Origin: Cellvibrio sp. 79
Lineage (GTDB): Bacteria; Pseudomonadota; Gammaproteobacteria; Pseudomonadales; Cellvibrionaceae
NCBI GenBank assembly: GCA_003056245.1
Contig: MVDH01000004.1
Span: forward strand, 124,001 to 188,000
Direction of reading: 5' to 3'
DNA: 64,000 nucleotides
Below, piece after piece: positions 9,718 to 19,315 of the stretch; positions within the stretch are counted from its first letter, which is position 1, and each line of letters begins with the position of its first letter. Below the pieces are notes generated by a model, which saw only the letters and a program-made list of their open reading frames with translations, was not told the origin of the DNA and searched no databases. A program made the translations under genes and the position numbers.

Positions 9718-10836
9718 TTAATGGTTGTCGGTAGATTCGATGACTGCGCCACCCAGACAAATATCATCCTGATAAAAGACTACTGATTGCCCTGGGGTAA
9801 CTGCACGCTGGGGCTGATCGAAGATGACATCCAATGTGCCATCAGCCAGGATCTTGACGAGGCAATCCTGATCCGGTTGGCGATAGCGGGTTTTAGCGGT
9901 GCATCTCACTTCATGTGAGGGCGGAGTGCCATTAATCCAATGGGCCTGTTGGGCAATTAGATGATTGGTGTATAAAAGAGGGTGGTCCGTACCCTGAACA
10001 ACGACTAATACATTGCGGGTCAGGTCCTTTTGCGCAACGAACCAGGGCTCCTCATTGGCGCCCTTTACTCCGCCAATCCCCAATCCCTGGCGCTGCCCGA
10101 TGGTGTGGTACATCAAGCCGGTATGTTCGCCAATCACTTTTCCATCAGGGGTTTGTATTTCGCCCGGTTGCGCTGGCAGGTACTGTTGCAGGAAATCCTT
10201 GAAGCGGCGTTCGCCGATAAAGCAAATTCCGGTGCTGTCCTTTTTATTGTGGGTGATGAGTCCGTATTCTTCGGCGATACGGCGGACTTCCGGCTTTTCC
10301 AGCTCACCAACCGGGAAAAGCGTATGAGCAAATTCGTTTTCACCTACAGCATGAAGGAAATAGCTTTGGTCTTTGTTGGGATCCAGTCCTTTCAAAAGAT
10401 AAGTGCTGCCATCGCGATCAGCACGGCGCACATAATGACCGGTCGCGATCAGCTCGCCGCCCAGCATGCGCGCGTATTCCATAAATACTTTGAATTTGAT
10501 TTCGCGGTTGCACAGGATATCCGGGTTGGGTGTGCGTCCGGCTTTGTATTCTTCAAGGAAGTGTTCGAAAACGTTATCCCAATATTCGGCAGCGAAATTG
10601 GCTGTATGCAATTTGATACCTATGCGTTCACAGACTATTTGTGCATCGGCTAAATCTGCTTTGGCAGTGCAATAGTCGGTTCCGTCATCCTCATCCCAAT
10701 TCTTCATAAACAGGCCTTCGACCTGATATCCCTGTTGTTTTAGCAAGAGCGCTGATACAGAGGAATCCACACCACCAGACATACCCACGATAACGCGGGC
10801 ACCGGCTGAAACTACGGGACTGGAAGATTGAGTCAT
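9718..10836 (-). CDS. mnmA: tRNA-specific 2-thiouridylase
   Basis: A cytoplasmic ATP-dependent enzyme that thiolates U34 of tRNA-Lys, -Glu and -Gln. Its 372 residues match the family. The PP-loop SGGVDSS (about 20-26) binds ATP. The catalytic cysteines lie in [12 protein letters not shown] (persulfide-forming pair partner) and in GICFIGER. Sulfur would come from the Tus relay or IscS, not seen here. The ATG at 10836 has a poor ribosome site. It is second in nudJ-mnmA-hflD-purB. Confidence 0.97.
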   Translation of the reverse strand: MTQSSSPVVSAGARVIVGMSGGVDSSVSALLLKQQGYQVEGLFMKNWDEDDGTDYCTAKADLADAQIVCERIGIKLHTANFAAEYWDNVFEHFLEEYKAGRTPNPDILCNREIKFKVFMEYARMLGGELIATGHYVRRADRDGSTYLLKGLDPNKDQSYFLHAVGENEFAHTLFPVGELEKPEVRRIAEEYGLITHNKKDSTGICFIGERRFKDFLQQYLPAQPGEIQTPDGKVIGEHTGLMYHTIGQRQGLGIGGVKGANEEPWFVAQKDLTRNVLVVVQGTDHPLLYTNHLIAQQAHWINGTPPSHEVRCTAKTRYRQPDQDCLVKILADGTLDVIFDQPQRAVTPGQSVVFYQDDICLGGAVIESTDNH

Positions 10837-10863
10837 AAGGAAATAGCAGCAGTTCAGAAAAGG

Positions 10864-10884
10864 AGGCGGGCATTTTACCCGCCT
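10864..10884 (-). terminator. Hairpin between nudJ and mnmA
   Basis: The 7-bp GC-rich stem AGGCGGG / CCCGCCT with a 7-nt loop is followed on the minus strand by CCTTTTCTG. It may end or attenuate the nudJ transcript before mnmA. Confidence 0.5.
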
Positions 10885-10919
10885 GCGCCGGTCACTGCCA
10901 CCTTAAAGGTGGATAAGGT

Positions 10920-11357
10920 TTAACCCACAACATTCAGGGGGAAGCGACGACCAGCACGATAATCGTCAATAATCTGCAGGGTCATTGGGCTGCGCAGTTG
11001 ATCTTTGCGTTCCAATAGCTGCTCATATGTCAGCCAAACTGCTTCAATAATGCCGGTGTCCAGTGTGCGGTTTACATCATGGCTTAATGCTTCTGCAATA
11101 AAAGTGGTGCGAAAATAGGTAATGCCGTTGCTTGGTGCGGTGTACAGGTTTACACCTACAACGCCGGTTAACTGAATTTTCCATCCGGTTTCTTCCAGTG
11201 TTTCGCGAATAGCGGCTTCCTGCAATGTTTCATCAGGGTCCAAATGGCCAGCAGGTTGGTTGTAAACTTTTTTTCCATCTGATTCTTCATACACCATTAA
11301 AAAACGATTATCACGTTCAACAATAGTGGCAACGGTTACATGGGGTGCCCAGGTCAT
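10920..11357 (-). CDS. nudJ: NudJ-type Nudix phosphatase
   Basis: A 145-residue Nudix hydrolase. The Nudix box runs from GHLDPDETLQEAA to RETLEETGW with all expected Glu residues (GX5EX7REUXEEXGU). The start MTWAPHVTVATIVER and the position next to mnmA match NudJ (YmfB), which in E. coli removes phosphate from nucleoside and thiamine pyrophosphates. It is first in the nudJ-mnmA-hflD-purB string. Upstream, about 295 bases separate it from a divergent lipoprotein gene. Confidence 0.9.
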   Translation of the reverse strand: MTWAPHVTVATIVERDNRFLMVYEESDGKKVYNQPAGHLDPDETLQEAAIRETLEETGWKIQLTGVVGVNLYTAPSNGITYFRTTFIAEALSHDVNRTLDTGIIEAVWLTYEQLLERKDQLRSPMTLQIIDDYRAGRRFPLNVVG

Positions 11358-11652
11358 AGCGGTCTCTTGATCAATAGTTGAATAGCTGTTTAGGCGATTT
11401 TAACTGATTTCGTTGGTATTAATATGCCGGGGAGTGTGATAACCAAAGAGCGCAAACATTGCAATAGATTTGAGAAAATGGTTGTGCCTGTTTTTTAGTA
11501 TTGCGTTAAATGACGAAAAAATTAGCTGATGTGATGGATTTTGCATTTCTTACTTTAAGTAGATTTTAGATATCTATTATTAATAAACCGTTCAGCTTGT
11601 TAAGCCTAGGCTGCGCTGGATGTCGATTAACAATTCAACAAGGAGCTGCATC

Positions 11653-13872
11653 ATGTTAATTAAGCATATTATGAAGCCTGCATTATTATTTTCGCTTTTA
11701 TCTCTCGGGGCCTGCGGCGGCGGCTCCGGTAGCGGAAAACAAGAATCCAGCTTAAGTTCTTCTTCTAAAAGTACGGTTTCGTCTTCTCTATCAAGTTCAA
11801 CAATTTCATCCAGCCAATCATCAATTTCATCGTCGTCAGTATTGATATCCAGTTCGTCTAGTACCCAGCCTGGTAGTTCATCAATATCATCAGCTGTGGC
11901 TGCTGCAAGTGTTAAAGTTTCTGGAAACTTATCCATTAAAGATGAAAATGGTGTAGTGCAGAATGATTCCGGGACAGATGATATTAGCGTTGAAATATCA
12001 TTACTGAATGAACAGCAAGATGTAATTAAATCCAATCGATCCCAGCTGCTTGGGTCAGTTGGTTTGGATGGAAGTCGCCATGGATTTTCTGATCAGCTAA
12101 GTGCGAGTGGTGCTGCATTTGTTGTGGTGCACATTGCTAAACCCGGATATACCGATTTCGCGCGGCGTTTTGAATTTGCTGAAACCATTGAGCTATCGGC
12201 AGAGTTATTGGAGTTGCCTGAGGCCCGGATAAGCGCGGCTGAAGCACAAACGATATCCGGTGTGACTGTGAATGGATTCAATGTCAGTGTCAGTGATAAT
12301 TCCCTCGGTGAAACTGGCAATGCCCTTGGTGAAGAATTAAGCGTTTTTATTCCGCAATCGGCGCTGCCTGCCGGAACAGATAGTTTGAATGTGCGCATGA
12401 AAGCTTATGACCCAACACAACCTGAAGAAGCTGCTTTTTTCCCCGGCGCTTATGAAGATAGCGATGGTAATAAATTATTGTCTATTGCCTTTAACTACGC
12501 CGATATTACTACTGACACGGGTGTTTCCTTAAGGCAAGTTGCACAGAAAACCCGATCAGAGCGAATTAAGGCGCAAAAATCAGGCCGGCAACAAAAAACA
12601 CAAGCGGCAGATCCCGTTGTAATTAATCGCCTTGTTCCGGAAGAAAGTTGTAATTCGTTGGCTGTCATGGGCGATTCCGATAAAAGTCTGGATGGTTTTC
12701 AGATTCCTGTATACACCTATAATCCCACGTCCGGCTTATGGGATTTATTAGGGCAAGGCAGTCTATTTGATGAAGCGGGTCAAATTATTCCGGCCGATTT
12801 CAAAAGCTTTGCGTGTAGCTCGGTGAGTTACACACTGGAAATTAAAGTCACCAATGAAATATTTATTAGTAATTGGTGGAACCTGGATTATCCATTGGTG
12901 TTTGAAGAGCCGCAAACGGTGTGCGCTAATTTAAAATTATTGGATGAAGGTGGTTTGCCGCTGGTAGGAGCTTATGCGTATGTATCTGATGATGATAATG
13001 ATCGTAGTTTTTCTGCATCCAGTTTTGTTACTGATGCACAGGGGCAACTGAAGGTTTCTCTTGTCAGGCTAAATAATGACGACACCGATAGTAGTGCGAA
13101 TTTGTCGGTATATTCTGTTGTGGATGGGACTCTTCTGCAAAAGCCAATTGAACTTTCAACAGCGGCTTGTGCGAATACAGCTCCGGTAGTTCCTGTTACT
13201 CTGTCCATTCCTGCTCGTTGTACTCTGGAAGGAAAGTTGCTGAATCCAGATTCTGCTCCTTTCTCAGATGGGTTGATTATCGCGTATCCTGAAAATGGTG
13301 ACGAATTCATTTATTCCGGATCTTATGCTTATACAAAAGCCGATGGTACTTACGCGATGAATTTATTTTGCGCGCAGGATTACCGCATATTGGATTATAC
13401 GAGTTGGGTTTCTGAATATTTATCAGATCCTGGTTTGACCAAACAACCTCTGGCAAATGTGAATAACATCAAAGGCGCGGATGAAATTGTTGATGATGGA
13501 AAGAAAGTTCAGTTCAAGGATTTAACCGTCTCGCTCAAGCCTTGGGGATTTGTTTATGTTGCCGGAGATGATAATAGTCTATTGGAGATTGACCTATATT
13601 ATTCAGGAAAAAATTTTCCAGTTGTCTATTCATTTGATGTGATTGATACAAGAACGTCTCAAGTTATCAAACACTTTGAAGGTACTGTTGAAGAGAATGC
13701 ATTTGAATCTTTTGGTGCAATGCGATCAGCAACAGTCTCTATTAAGCATGAAGTGCCCATCCCGCCAGCTAATGAATATTTATATTACTCAATCAAAGGA
13801 GAAGTAATTGATGGGAAAAATACTAAAGGGGTTTTACAAGGATGGATTTTCAATTCAAGCAATATTGAGTGA
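11653..13872 (+). CDS. Large lipoprotein with poly-Ser linker and carboxypeptidase-regulatory-like repeats
   Basis: A 739-residue lipoprotein. The start at 11653 has AAGGAG eight bases upstream; an in-frame ATG at 11620 lacks one. The signal peptide ends in the lipobox LGAC, followed by GGGSGSG and a Ser-rich linker over about residues 25-80, the spacer style of Cellvibrio secreted proteins. The rest is extracytoplasmic, with short beta-rich segments that resemble carboxypeptidase-regulatory or Ig-like folds (for example around RCTLEGKLLNPDSAPFSDG) and several cysteines. No catalytic motif was recognised; it may be a structural or glycan-associated surface protein. It is monocistronic and ends at a strong terminator. 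Confidence 0.75.
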   Translation: MLIKHIMKPALLFSLLSLGACGGGSGSGKQESSLSSSSKSTVSSSLSSSTISSSQSSISSSSVLISSSSSTQPGSSSISSAVAAASVKVSGNLSIKDENGVVQNDSGTDDISVEISLLNEQQDVIKSNRSQLLGSVGLDGSRHGFSDQLSASGAAFVVVHIAKPGYTDFARRFEFAETIELSAELLELPEARISAAEAQTISGVTVNGFNVSVSDNSLGETGNALGEELSVFIPQSALPAGTDSLNVRMKAYDPTQPEEAAFFPGAYEDSDGNKLLSIAFNYADITTDTGVSLRQVAQKTRSERIKAQKSGRQQKTQAADPVVINRLVPEESCNSLAVMGDSDKSLDGFQIPVYTYNPTSGLWDLLGQGSLFDEAGQIIPADFKSFACSSVSYTLEIKVTNEIFISNWWNLDYPLVFEEPQTVCANLKLLDEGGLPLVGAYAYVSDDDNDRSFSASSFVTDAQGQLKVSLVRLNNDDTDSSANLSVYSVVDGTLLQKPIELSTAACANTAPVVPVTLSIPARCTLEGKLLNPDSAPFSDGLIIAYPENGDEFIYSGSYAYTKADGTYAMNLFCAQDYRILDYTSWVSEYLSDPGLTKQPLANVNNIKGADEIVDDGKKVQFKDLTVSLKPWGFVYVAGDDNSLLEIDLYYSGKNFPVVYSFDVIDTRTSQVIKHFEGTVEENAFESFGAMRSATVSIKHEVPIPPANEYLYYSIKGEVIDGKNTKGVLQGWIFNSSNIE

Positions 13873-13896
13873 TTTTTAAACTTCAATTCATGTTTT

Positions 13897-13928
13897 AAAA
13901 AAGCGAATAGCAATATTCGCTTTTTTTT
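13897..13928 (+). terminator. Intrinsic terminator of the lipoprotein gene
   Basis: A 13-bp stem (AAAAAAGCGAATA / TATTCGCTTTTTT) with a 4-nt GCAA loop and a run of eight T, about 25 nt after the stop. Confidence 0.92.
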
Positions 13929-14020
13929 GTCCTCTCAATTATTTTTTTGGATTGACTGCTCAATTTCCTCTTTGCTAGTCTCTTGGCTCCTTACGAATCT
14001 GAATTAATACAGGGATGTTT

Positions 14021-14449
14021 ATGTACAAAACTGCAATGGTTTTTCACCCGGAGTCTTTTGTCGGATTTAATAAGACTCAACTCATAGAGCGGCATTTATT
14101 TTCTTCGGGAATTATAGGTAGCCGTTTTCGTGCTTCATCTGCATTTACGACGGGCCCTGGTTACCGACAGTTTATTCCGAAGTTGGAAACCATCCAGCGA
14201 TACAACTATGGAATTGTTCGTATCCATATTCAAGCAATGGGACAATGGATGTCGGGTGAGCATGTCGCTCTTAAAGATCATGCAAACCTGGTTATTATAG
14301 AAGGCGATGCATTCATCGGCTCCAAGGCCCAGTGTGGAAAGTTATGTGATTTTCTGCAGCAGATAACTGGTGACAATTACACCGTTGACAAAGTCGCGGA
14401 TGTCGGTTGCCTGGGGATTCGCGAACCGCATCTGACCTATATTGGTTAA
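14021..14449 (+). CDS. Hypothetical protein, 142 residues
   Basis: A soluble protein I do not recognise. The ATG at 14021 is six bases after AGGG, favoured over an ATG two codons earlier. No signal peptide or membrane segment is visible. The N-terminus MYKTAMVFHPESFVGFNKTQ is polar and the C-terminal half contains paired hydrophobic strands and an AQCGKLCDF cysteine pair. It stands alone between the lipoprotein and the efflux operon, with a hairpin terminator 140 bases downstream. Confidence 0.55.
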   Translation: MYKTAMVFHPESFVGFNKTQLIERHLFSSGIIGSRFRASSAFTTGPGYRQFIPKLETIQRYNYGIVRIHIQAMGQWMSGEHVALKDHANLVIIEGDAFIGSKAQCGKLCDFLQQITGDNYTVDKVADVGCLGIREPHLTYIG

Positions 14450-14817
14450 AGCTGCAAAAATATTGTCTCCTGACATTCTTTGGTGCACATCTAATGATAA
14501 TAACAAGCCTATTCCGATGATGAATGTCATGAATTGTTGTTAAGCCTAACAATTTCTTGGAACTGTCATTCAAAAGGGAATATGATTTGCCGACCGACCA
14601 GATGGTCGGCTGGTTTTTTGATAACCAAATCAATTAATTAATCGTTACATTTTGTGACATTTGTTGATTTTGGTTTTATCCGTGGCTGTGCAACAATTCT
14701 CCGGCTGAAAAATGCCGAAGTTATGGTTGGGATACCGTCGAGTTATCGCCCTCCCTCCCGCATGTCTTGTGCAGTCCTGATAGTGATCTCTTTTCTCCTC
14801 TCAATGGTTCCTCATCT
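14450..14817. other. Intergenic region upstream of the RND efflux operon
   Basis: About 370 bases. It holds the hairpin at about 14589-14617 and, presumably, the efflux operon promoter. No regulator gene is adjacent. No coding frame here looks real. Confidence 0.4.
14589..14617 (+). terminator. Hairpin with T-tract upstream of the efflux operon
   Basis: GCCGACC / GGTCGGC (with an alternative CCGACC-AGAT-GGTCGG pairing) is followed by TGGTTTTTT. It probably ends the transcript of the hypothetical gene at 14021; the GGTCGG symmetry could alternatively serve as an operator. Confidence 0.6.
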
Positions 14818-15942
14818 ATGAACAATGTGAAATCAATTGGCGTTGCCGTGGCAAGCCTTATAGGAATTGTGTTGATTGTTGGCGGTATTAAAGGCGGTCA
14901 AATTGCCGCTATGGTCAGTGCGGGTGAGAATACTCCGCCGCCATCCGAAACAGTCAGTACCTTTACAACTGAGGTTCAAAAATGGCCTAACAGTTATACC
15001 GCAATGGGTACTGTTGAGGCGTCGGAAGGTATTGTTATTACTGCAGAGGTAGCCGGTAAAGTAAAAGAGATTCGTTTTAAATCCGGTGAACAGGTTAAGA
15101 AAGGTACTGTGATTCTGGTACAGGAAGCCGGTAATGAGCAAGCGCAATTGAATGCAGCTGAAGCTCGCCTGCGCTTGGCTAAGTCCAACCATGAGCGTCT
15201 GGTTGAGTTGCGCAAGCGCAATACCGTTTCTCAAAGTGAACTCGATACTGCAGTACAGCAAATGGAATCAGCACAGGGTGATGTAGGCGATTTGCAAACT
15301 ACCCTTGAGAAAAAGCTGGTACGAGCACCTTTTGATGGCCGGTTAGGTATTCGCCAGGTAGACCTTGGCGAAGATTTGCAAGTTGGTGGTGCGATTGTAT
15401 CCCTGCAAGCGACCAACAGTGTGCGTGTTAATTTCCCGGTGCCGCAATTCTGGTTGGTACAAATGAATCGTGGTTTACCGGTGGAAGTTAATGTGGGCGA
15501 TGGTTCTGATGCGACTATTAAAGGACAAATCACTGCAATTGGCGCAGAAATCAGTTCAGTAACTCGCAATGCGATTGTTCAGTCCTATCTGGAAAACGAC
15601 AAAAATCAATTAATTCCAGGTATGGCGGTTGAGACGAAAGTAACGCTCTCAGATCCTCAGGAAGTTCTTGCTGTACCTAGCACAGCGGTCATTTATGCTC
15701 CTTTTGGAGATACCGTTTTTGTTATCGAAAAAGATCAAAAAGCAGGTACTTTCAAGGCGCGTCAACAGTTTGTACGTTTGGGGAAAGCGCGCGGCGATTT
15801 TGTTGAAATCGTTGATGGTTTGAAGGCAGGTGATGTAGTTGCCAGTGCAGGGGCATTTAAATTGTTGAATGGCCAAACGGTTACTGTGAGTAAATTACCA
15901 ACGCCGGAATATAAGCTCGAACCAACACCTACTGATAGCTAG
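14818..15942 (+). CDS. RND efflux periplasmic adaptor (membrane fusion protein)
   Basis: A 374-residue HlyD/AcrA-type adaptor that links an RND pump to an outer-membrane channel. The ATG at 14818 gives a short cytoplasmic start and one membrane anchor (about residues 5-25). The biotin/lipoyl-like domain is seen in AEVAGKVKEIRFKSGEQVKK, the coiled-coil hairpin in about 95-165 (AEARLRLAKSNHERL through QSELDTAVQQM), and the beta-barrel domain around LVRAPFDGRLGIRQVDLGE. A TTG-started extension is unlikely. It is 63 nt upstream of the pump gene; no outer-membrane factor is encoded nearby. Confidence 0.93.
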   Translation: MNNVKSIGVAVASLIGIVLIVGGIKGGQIAAMVSAGENTPPPSETVSTFTTEVQKWPNSYTAMGTVEASEGIVITAEVAGKVKEIRFKSGEQVKKGTVILVQEAGNEQAQLNAAEARLRLAKSNHERLVELRKRNTVSQSELDTAVQQMESAQGDVGDLQTTLEKKLVRAPFDGRLGIRQVDLGEDLQVGGAIVSLQATNSVRVNFPVPQFWLVQMNRGLPVEVNVGDGSDATIKGQITAIGAEISSVTRNAIVQSYLENDKNQLIPGMAVETKVTLSDPQEVLAVPSTAVIYAPFGDTVFVIEKDQKAGTFKARQQFVRLGKARGDFVEIVDGLKAGDVVASAGAFKLLNGQTVTVSKLPTPEYKLEPTPTDS

Positions 15943-16005
15943 TTTGTGCGGTTTGCGCGCTCTTCTCAATTAATCCATAAGCCAAAAAGCCCATGAGCCT
16001 AACTT

Positions 16006-19000
16006 ATGAAATTTACTGATATTTTTATTAAGCGGCCGGTTCTCGCCATAGTGGTGAGCCTGCTTATTTTAATTCTGGGGATACAAGCGGGTAATAACCT
16101 GACTGTGCGTCAATATCCCCGTAGCGATATCTCCGTCATTATTATTAACACTGTTTATGTGGGTGCTAACGCAGAGTTGGTACGTGGATTTATCACTACA
16201 CCAATTGAACGTGCTATTGCTTCTGCTGGTGGTATTGATTACATCGAATCACAAAGCGCGATGGGTATGTCGACAGTAACTGCGCATTTGCGATTGAATT
16301 ATGATCCATTGAAAGCCATGACCGAAATTTCGGCCAAGGTGAATCAAGTGCGTGGCGACTTACCACCAGAAGCTGAAGTTCCTGCGATTCGCATTGAAGC
16401 GGCTGACTCGCAATTTGCTGCTGCTTATTTGAGTTTTAGTTCAGAGATTCTTGAACAAAACCAGATTACAGATTTTTTGACGCGCTCAATTCAACCGCGT
16501 TTAACCGCAGTTGCCGGTGTGCAAAAAGCTGACGTATTGGGTGGAAGAACATTTGCGATGCGCATCTGGCTTAAACCGGAACGCATGGCGGCATTGAATA
16601 TTACTCCGGTACAGGTTCGCGCTGCATTAGCGGCGAACAATGTGCAAGCAGCAGTAGGGCAAACACGTGGTTCTTACACGCAAGTGAATTTACGTGCAGA
16701 TACAGATCTAAAAAATGTTGATGAATTCAAGCAACTGGTTATTCGTAATTCTGCGGATGGAATTATTCGTCTGAGTGATATTGCTGATGTTGCGCTCGGA
16801 GCCGAAAACTACGATACCGTCGTTAACTATTCAGGCGATACCGCTGTATTTATGGGGGTATGGGTTGCGCCTAATGCAAACGCATTGGATGTAATGAAAG
16901 CGGTTAATAAAGAAATGGAGGCAATCAAGGCTGAATTGCCAACAGGCCTAACGGGAACTGTCGCTTACGATTCAACCGAATATATCGATGCTGCTATCCA
17001 TGAAGTAATTAAAACATTGTCGGAAACATTGCTGATTATCGTCATCGTAATTTTCTTGTTCTTAGGGTTTAGTCGCTCGGTAATTATTCCGGTGCTAGCG
17101 ATTCCGCTGTCGTTGGTTGGTGCACTTTTCATTATGCAAATTTGCGGATTCTCACTGAACTTGCTCACACTTCTTTCTATTGTGCTCTGTGTGGGTTTGG
17201 TGGTTGACGATGCAATTGTGATGGTGGAAAACATCGAACGTCATATTCAGGATGGAATGAAGCCTTTCCAGGCGGCAATTATTTCTGCACGTGAATTGGC
17301 TGGTCCCATTTTGGCGATGACAGTTACGCTTGCTTCCGTGTATATCCCGATTGGATTGCAAGGTGGTTTGATCGGATCGTTGTTCCGTGAGTTCGCTATT
17401 ACGCTTGCCGGGGCTGTGACTATTTCAGCCGTTGTGGCCATTACCCTGTCGCCAATGCTTGGTTCGCGCATGTTGAAGCCACACAAAGGTTTGGGCGCTC
17501 CGTTGGAAAAACCATTTGAGCGTTTTCGCGCATGGTACGGCGAAAAACTGCAGTTGAGCCTGCAAAACCGCATGGGTGTTTATATTTTCTGGATCGGTAT
17601 AACGGTCTTGTGTTTCCCGCTTTATAACATGTCCCCCAAGGAGCTTGCTCCGACTGAGGACCAAGGTGTTATTTTCGGTATTGTTGACGCGCAAGCTAAC
17701 TCGACCGTTGATCAGTCGTCGCATTATGGAAAACAGGTTAATGAAGCATTCCTGAGCGTTCCTGAGACAGCGTTTACTTTCCAACTGACAATGCCCACCG
17801 GTGGTTTTTCGGGCATGGTTACCAAATCTTGGGCGGATCGTGATCGTGATGTGTTTGAAATAATGCCGGAAGTCCAACAGAAGCTGGCAGACATTGCCGG
17901 TGTAAAAATCCTTCCAATTACTCCACCGGCTTTGCCGGGGGGCGGACAGTTCCCGGTTGAGTTTGTATTGGCTTCTACTGCTGATATCAAAGAGATTTAT
18001 GACTATGCGCTGAAGGTACAAGAGATCATGGTCAAATCAGGTATGTTCTACTTCCAGACATTGGATGTGAAAGTTGATCAACCCGATTACAAGTTGAGTA
18101 TTGATCGTGAAAAAGTTGCAGATCTCGGGCTTGATTTACAAACCGTAACCAATGATGTCGGTACGTTATTGGGTGGTGGTTACGTCAACCGTTTCAATAT
18201 GGCAGGACAAAGCTACAAAGTGATACCGCAAGTTAAGCGTGTAGAACGTTTGAACCCGGATGATTTGGCTAATCTGTATGTAACTGGGCCGGATGGCAAT
18301 TTGATTCGTCTGGATCAGGTGGCTAGCATTAGCCATACGACTGAGCCACGTACCATTAATCGTATGCAACAGTTAAATGCAGTGAAAATCAGTGGCGTAC
18401 CAGGTGTTCCATTGGGTCAGGCATTGGCTCATTTGGAAACTGAGGTGCGTAAAATTCTGCCGAAGAGTTACACCATTGATTACACCGGTGAGTCGCGTCA
18501 ACTGAAGCGTGAAGGTAATACCTTCCTCCCTGCGTTCCTGATGGCGATCGTGATGATCTTCCTGGTGCTGGCGGCGCAATACAACAGTTTCCGCGATCCA
18601 TTGGTAATTCTCGCTGGATCGGTACCATTGGCGATGTTTGGTGCGTTGCTATTCACCTTCCTTAAAATACCAATGCCAATTCCATTCTTTACCAATGGTT
18701 TTACCAGCACGTTGAATATCTATTCCCAGGTTGGGTTGGTAACGCTGATGGGCCTGATTGCGCGTAACGGAATATTGGTTGTGGAATTTGCCAATAAACT
18801 GCAAGAGCAAGGTATGGCCAAGCTGGAAGCAATTCGTGAGGCATCGTCTTTGCGTTTGCGTCCGGTGATGATGACCAGCGTTGCTACGATTGCAGGTCAC
18901 ACGCCACTTATTTTTGCAGCAGGTGCTGGGGCAGAAGCTCGTAACGCTATTGGTATTGTATTGGTATTAGGTATGACTATAGGTACTTTCTTTACCTTGT

Positions 19001-19086
19001 TCGTACTGCCTTCCGTATACATGTTGCTGGCAAAAGATCATCAGCATGACCGCGAAGATTTGGAGCAATTAGCAGAAGTAAATTGA
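16006..19086 (+). CDS. RND-family multidrug efflux permease (HAE-1 type)
   Basis: A 1026-residue inner-membrane proton-drug antiporter of the AcrB/MexI class. The start MKFTDIFIKRPVLA is typical. Two repeats each contain a membrane helix plus a large periplasmic loop. The charged pair essential for proton relay is in helix 4 (GLVVDDAIVMVENIER). A second-half counterpart lies around LMGLIARNGILVVEFANK. The export substrate cannot be named from sequence. It pairs with the adaptor upstream, probably recruits a TolC-like protein encoded elsewhere, and ends at a strong terminator. Confidence 0.95.
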   Translation: MKFTDIFIKRPVLAIVVSLLILILGIQAGNNLTVRQYPRSDISVIIINTVYVGANAELVRGFITTPIERAIASAGGIDYIESQSAMGMSTVTAHLRLNYDPLKAMTEISAKVNQVRGDLPPEAEVPAIRIEAADSQFAAAYLSFSSEILEQNQITDFLTRSIQPRLTAVAGVQKADVLGGRTFAMRIWLKPERMAALNITPVQVRAALAANNVQAAVGQTRGSYTQVNLRADTDLKNVDEFKQLVIRNSADGIIRLSDIADVALGAENYDTVVNYSGDTAVFMGVWVAPNANALDVMKAVNKEMEAIKAELPTGLTGTVAYDSTEYIDAAIHEVIKTLSETLLIIVIVIFLFLGFSRSVIIPVLAIPLSLVGALFIMQICGFSLNLLTLLSIVLCVGLVVDDAIVMVENIERHIQDGMKPFQAAIISARELAGPILAMTVTLASVYIPIGLQGGLIGSLFREFAITLAGAVTISAVVAITLSPMLGSRMLKPHKGLGAPLEKPFERFRAWYGEKLQLSLQNRMGVYIFWIGITVLCFPLYNMSPKELAPTEDQGVIFGIVDAQANSTVDQSSHYGKQVNEAFLSVPETAFTFQLTMPTGGFSGMVTKSWADRDRDVFEIMPEVQQKLADIAGVKILPITPPALPGGGQFPVEFVLASTADIKEIYDYALKVQEIMVKSGMFYFQTLDVKVDQPDYKLSIDREKVADLGLDLQTVTNDVGTLLGGGYVNRFNMAGQSYKVIPQVKRVERLNPDDLANLYVTGPDGNLIRLDQVASISHTTEPRTINRMQQLNAVKISGVPGVPLGQALAHLETEVRKILPKSYTIDYTGESRQLKREGNTFLPAFLMAIVMIFLVLAAQYNSFRDPLVILAGSVPLAMFGALLFTFLKIPMPIPFFTNGFTSTLNIYSQVGLVTLMGLIARNGILVVEFANKLQEQGMAKLEAIREASSLRLRPVMMTSVATIAGHTPLIFAAGAGAEARNAIGIVLVLGMTIGTFFTLFVLPSVYMLLAKDHQHDREDLEQLAEVN

Positions 19087-19113
19087 TTTAATTTTAGTTG
19101 AACGTCTAATGTG

Positions 19114-19142
19114 GCGAGCCTCGAGAGAGGCTCGCTTTTTTT
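19114..19142 (+). terminator. Intrinsic terminator of the efflux operon
   Basis: The 9-bp stem GCGAGCCTC / GAGGCTCGC closes a GAGA loop and is followed by a run of T residues, 28 nt past the permease stop. Confidence 0.95.
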
Positions 19143-19315
19143 ATTCCCGCAAATGTAACTTTAATAATGAATTTCTTCCAAATGAGTTTGGTGGGCGATG
19201 ATTTGCAATGACGGGAAATTATTTGTTGGCGTTATTGTTATTAAAAATCCAGCTGGATCTCAGTATGTTCTCTTATCGGTCCATTAATCATAATTAAATA
19301 AAGTAGGAAGATGAA

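Noticed and set aside
11592-12035. Minus-strand frame rich in Asp and Glu opposite the lipoprotein linker
   Set aside because: It is the antisense image of a poly-Ser linker and carries no other coding evidence.
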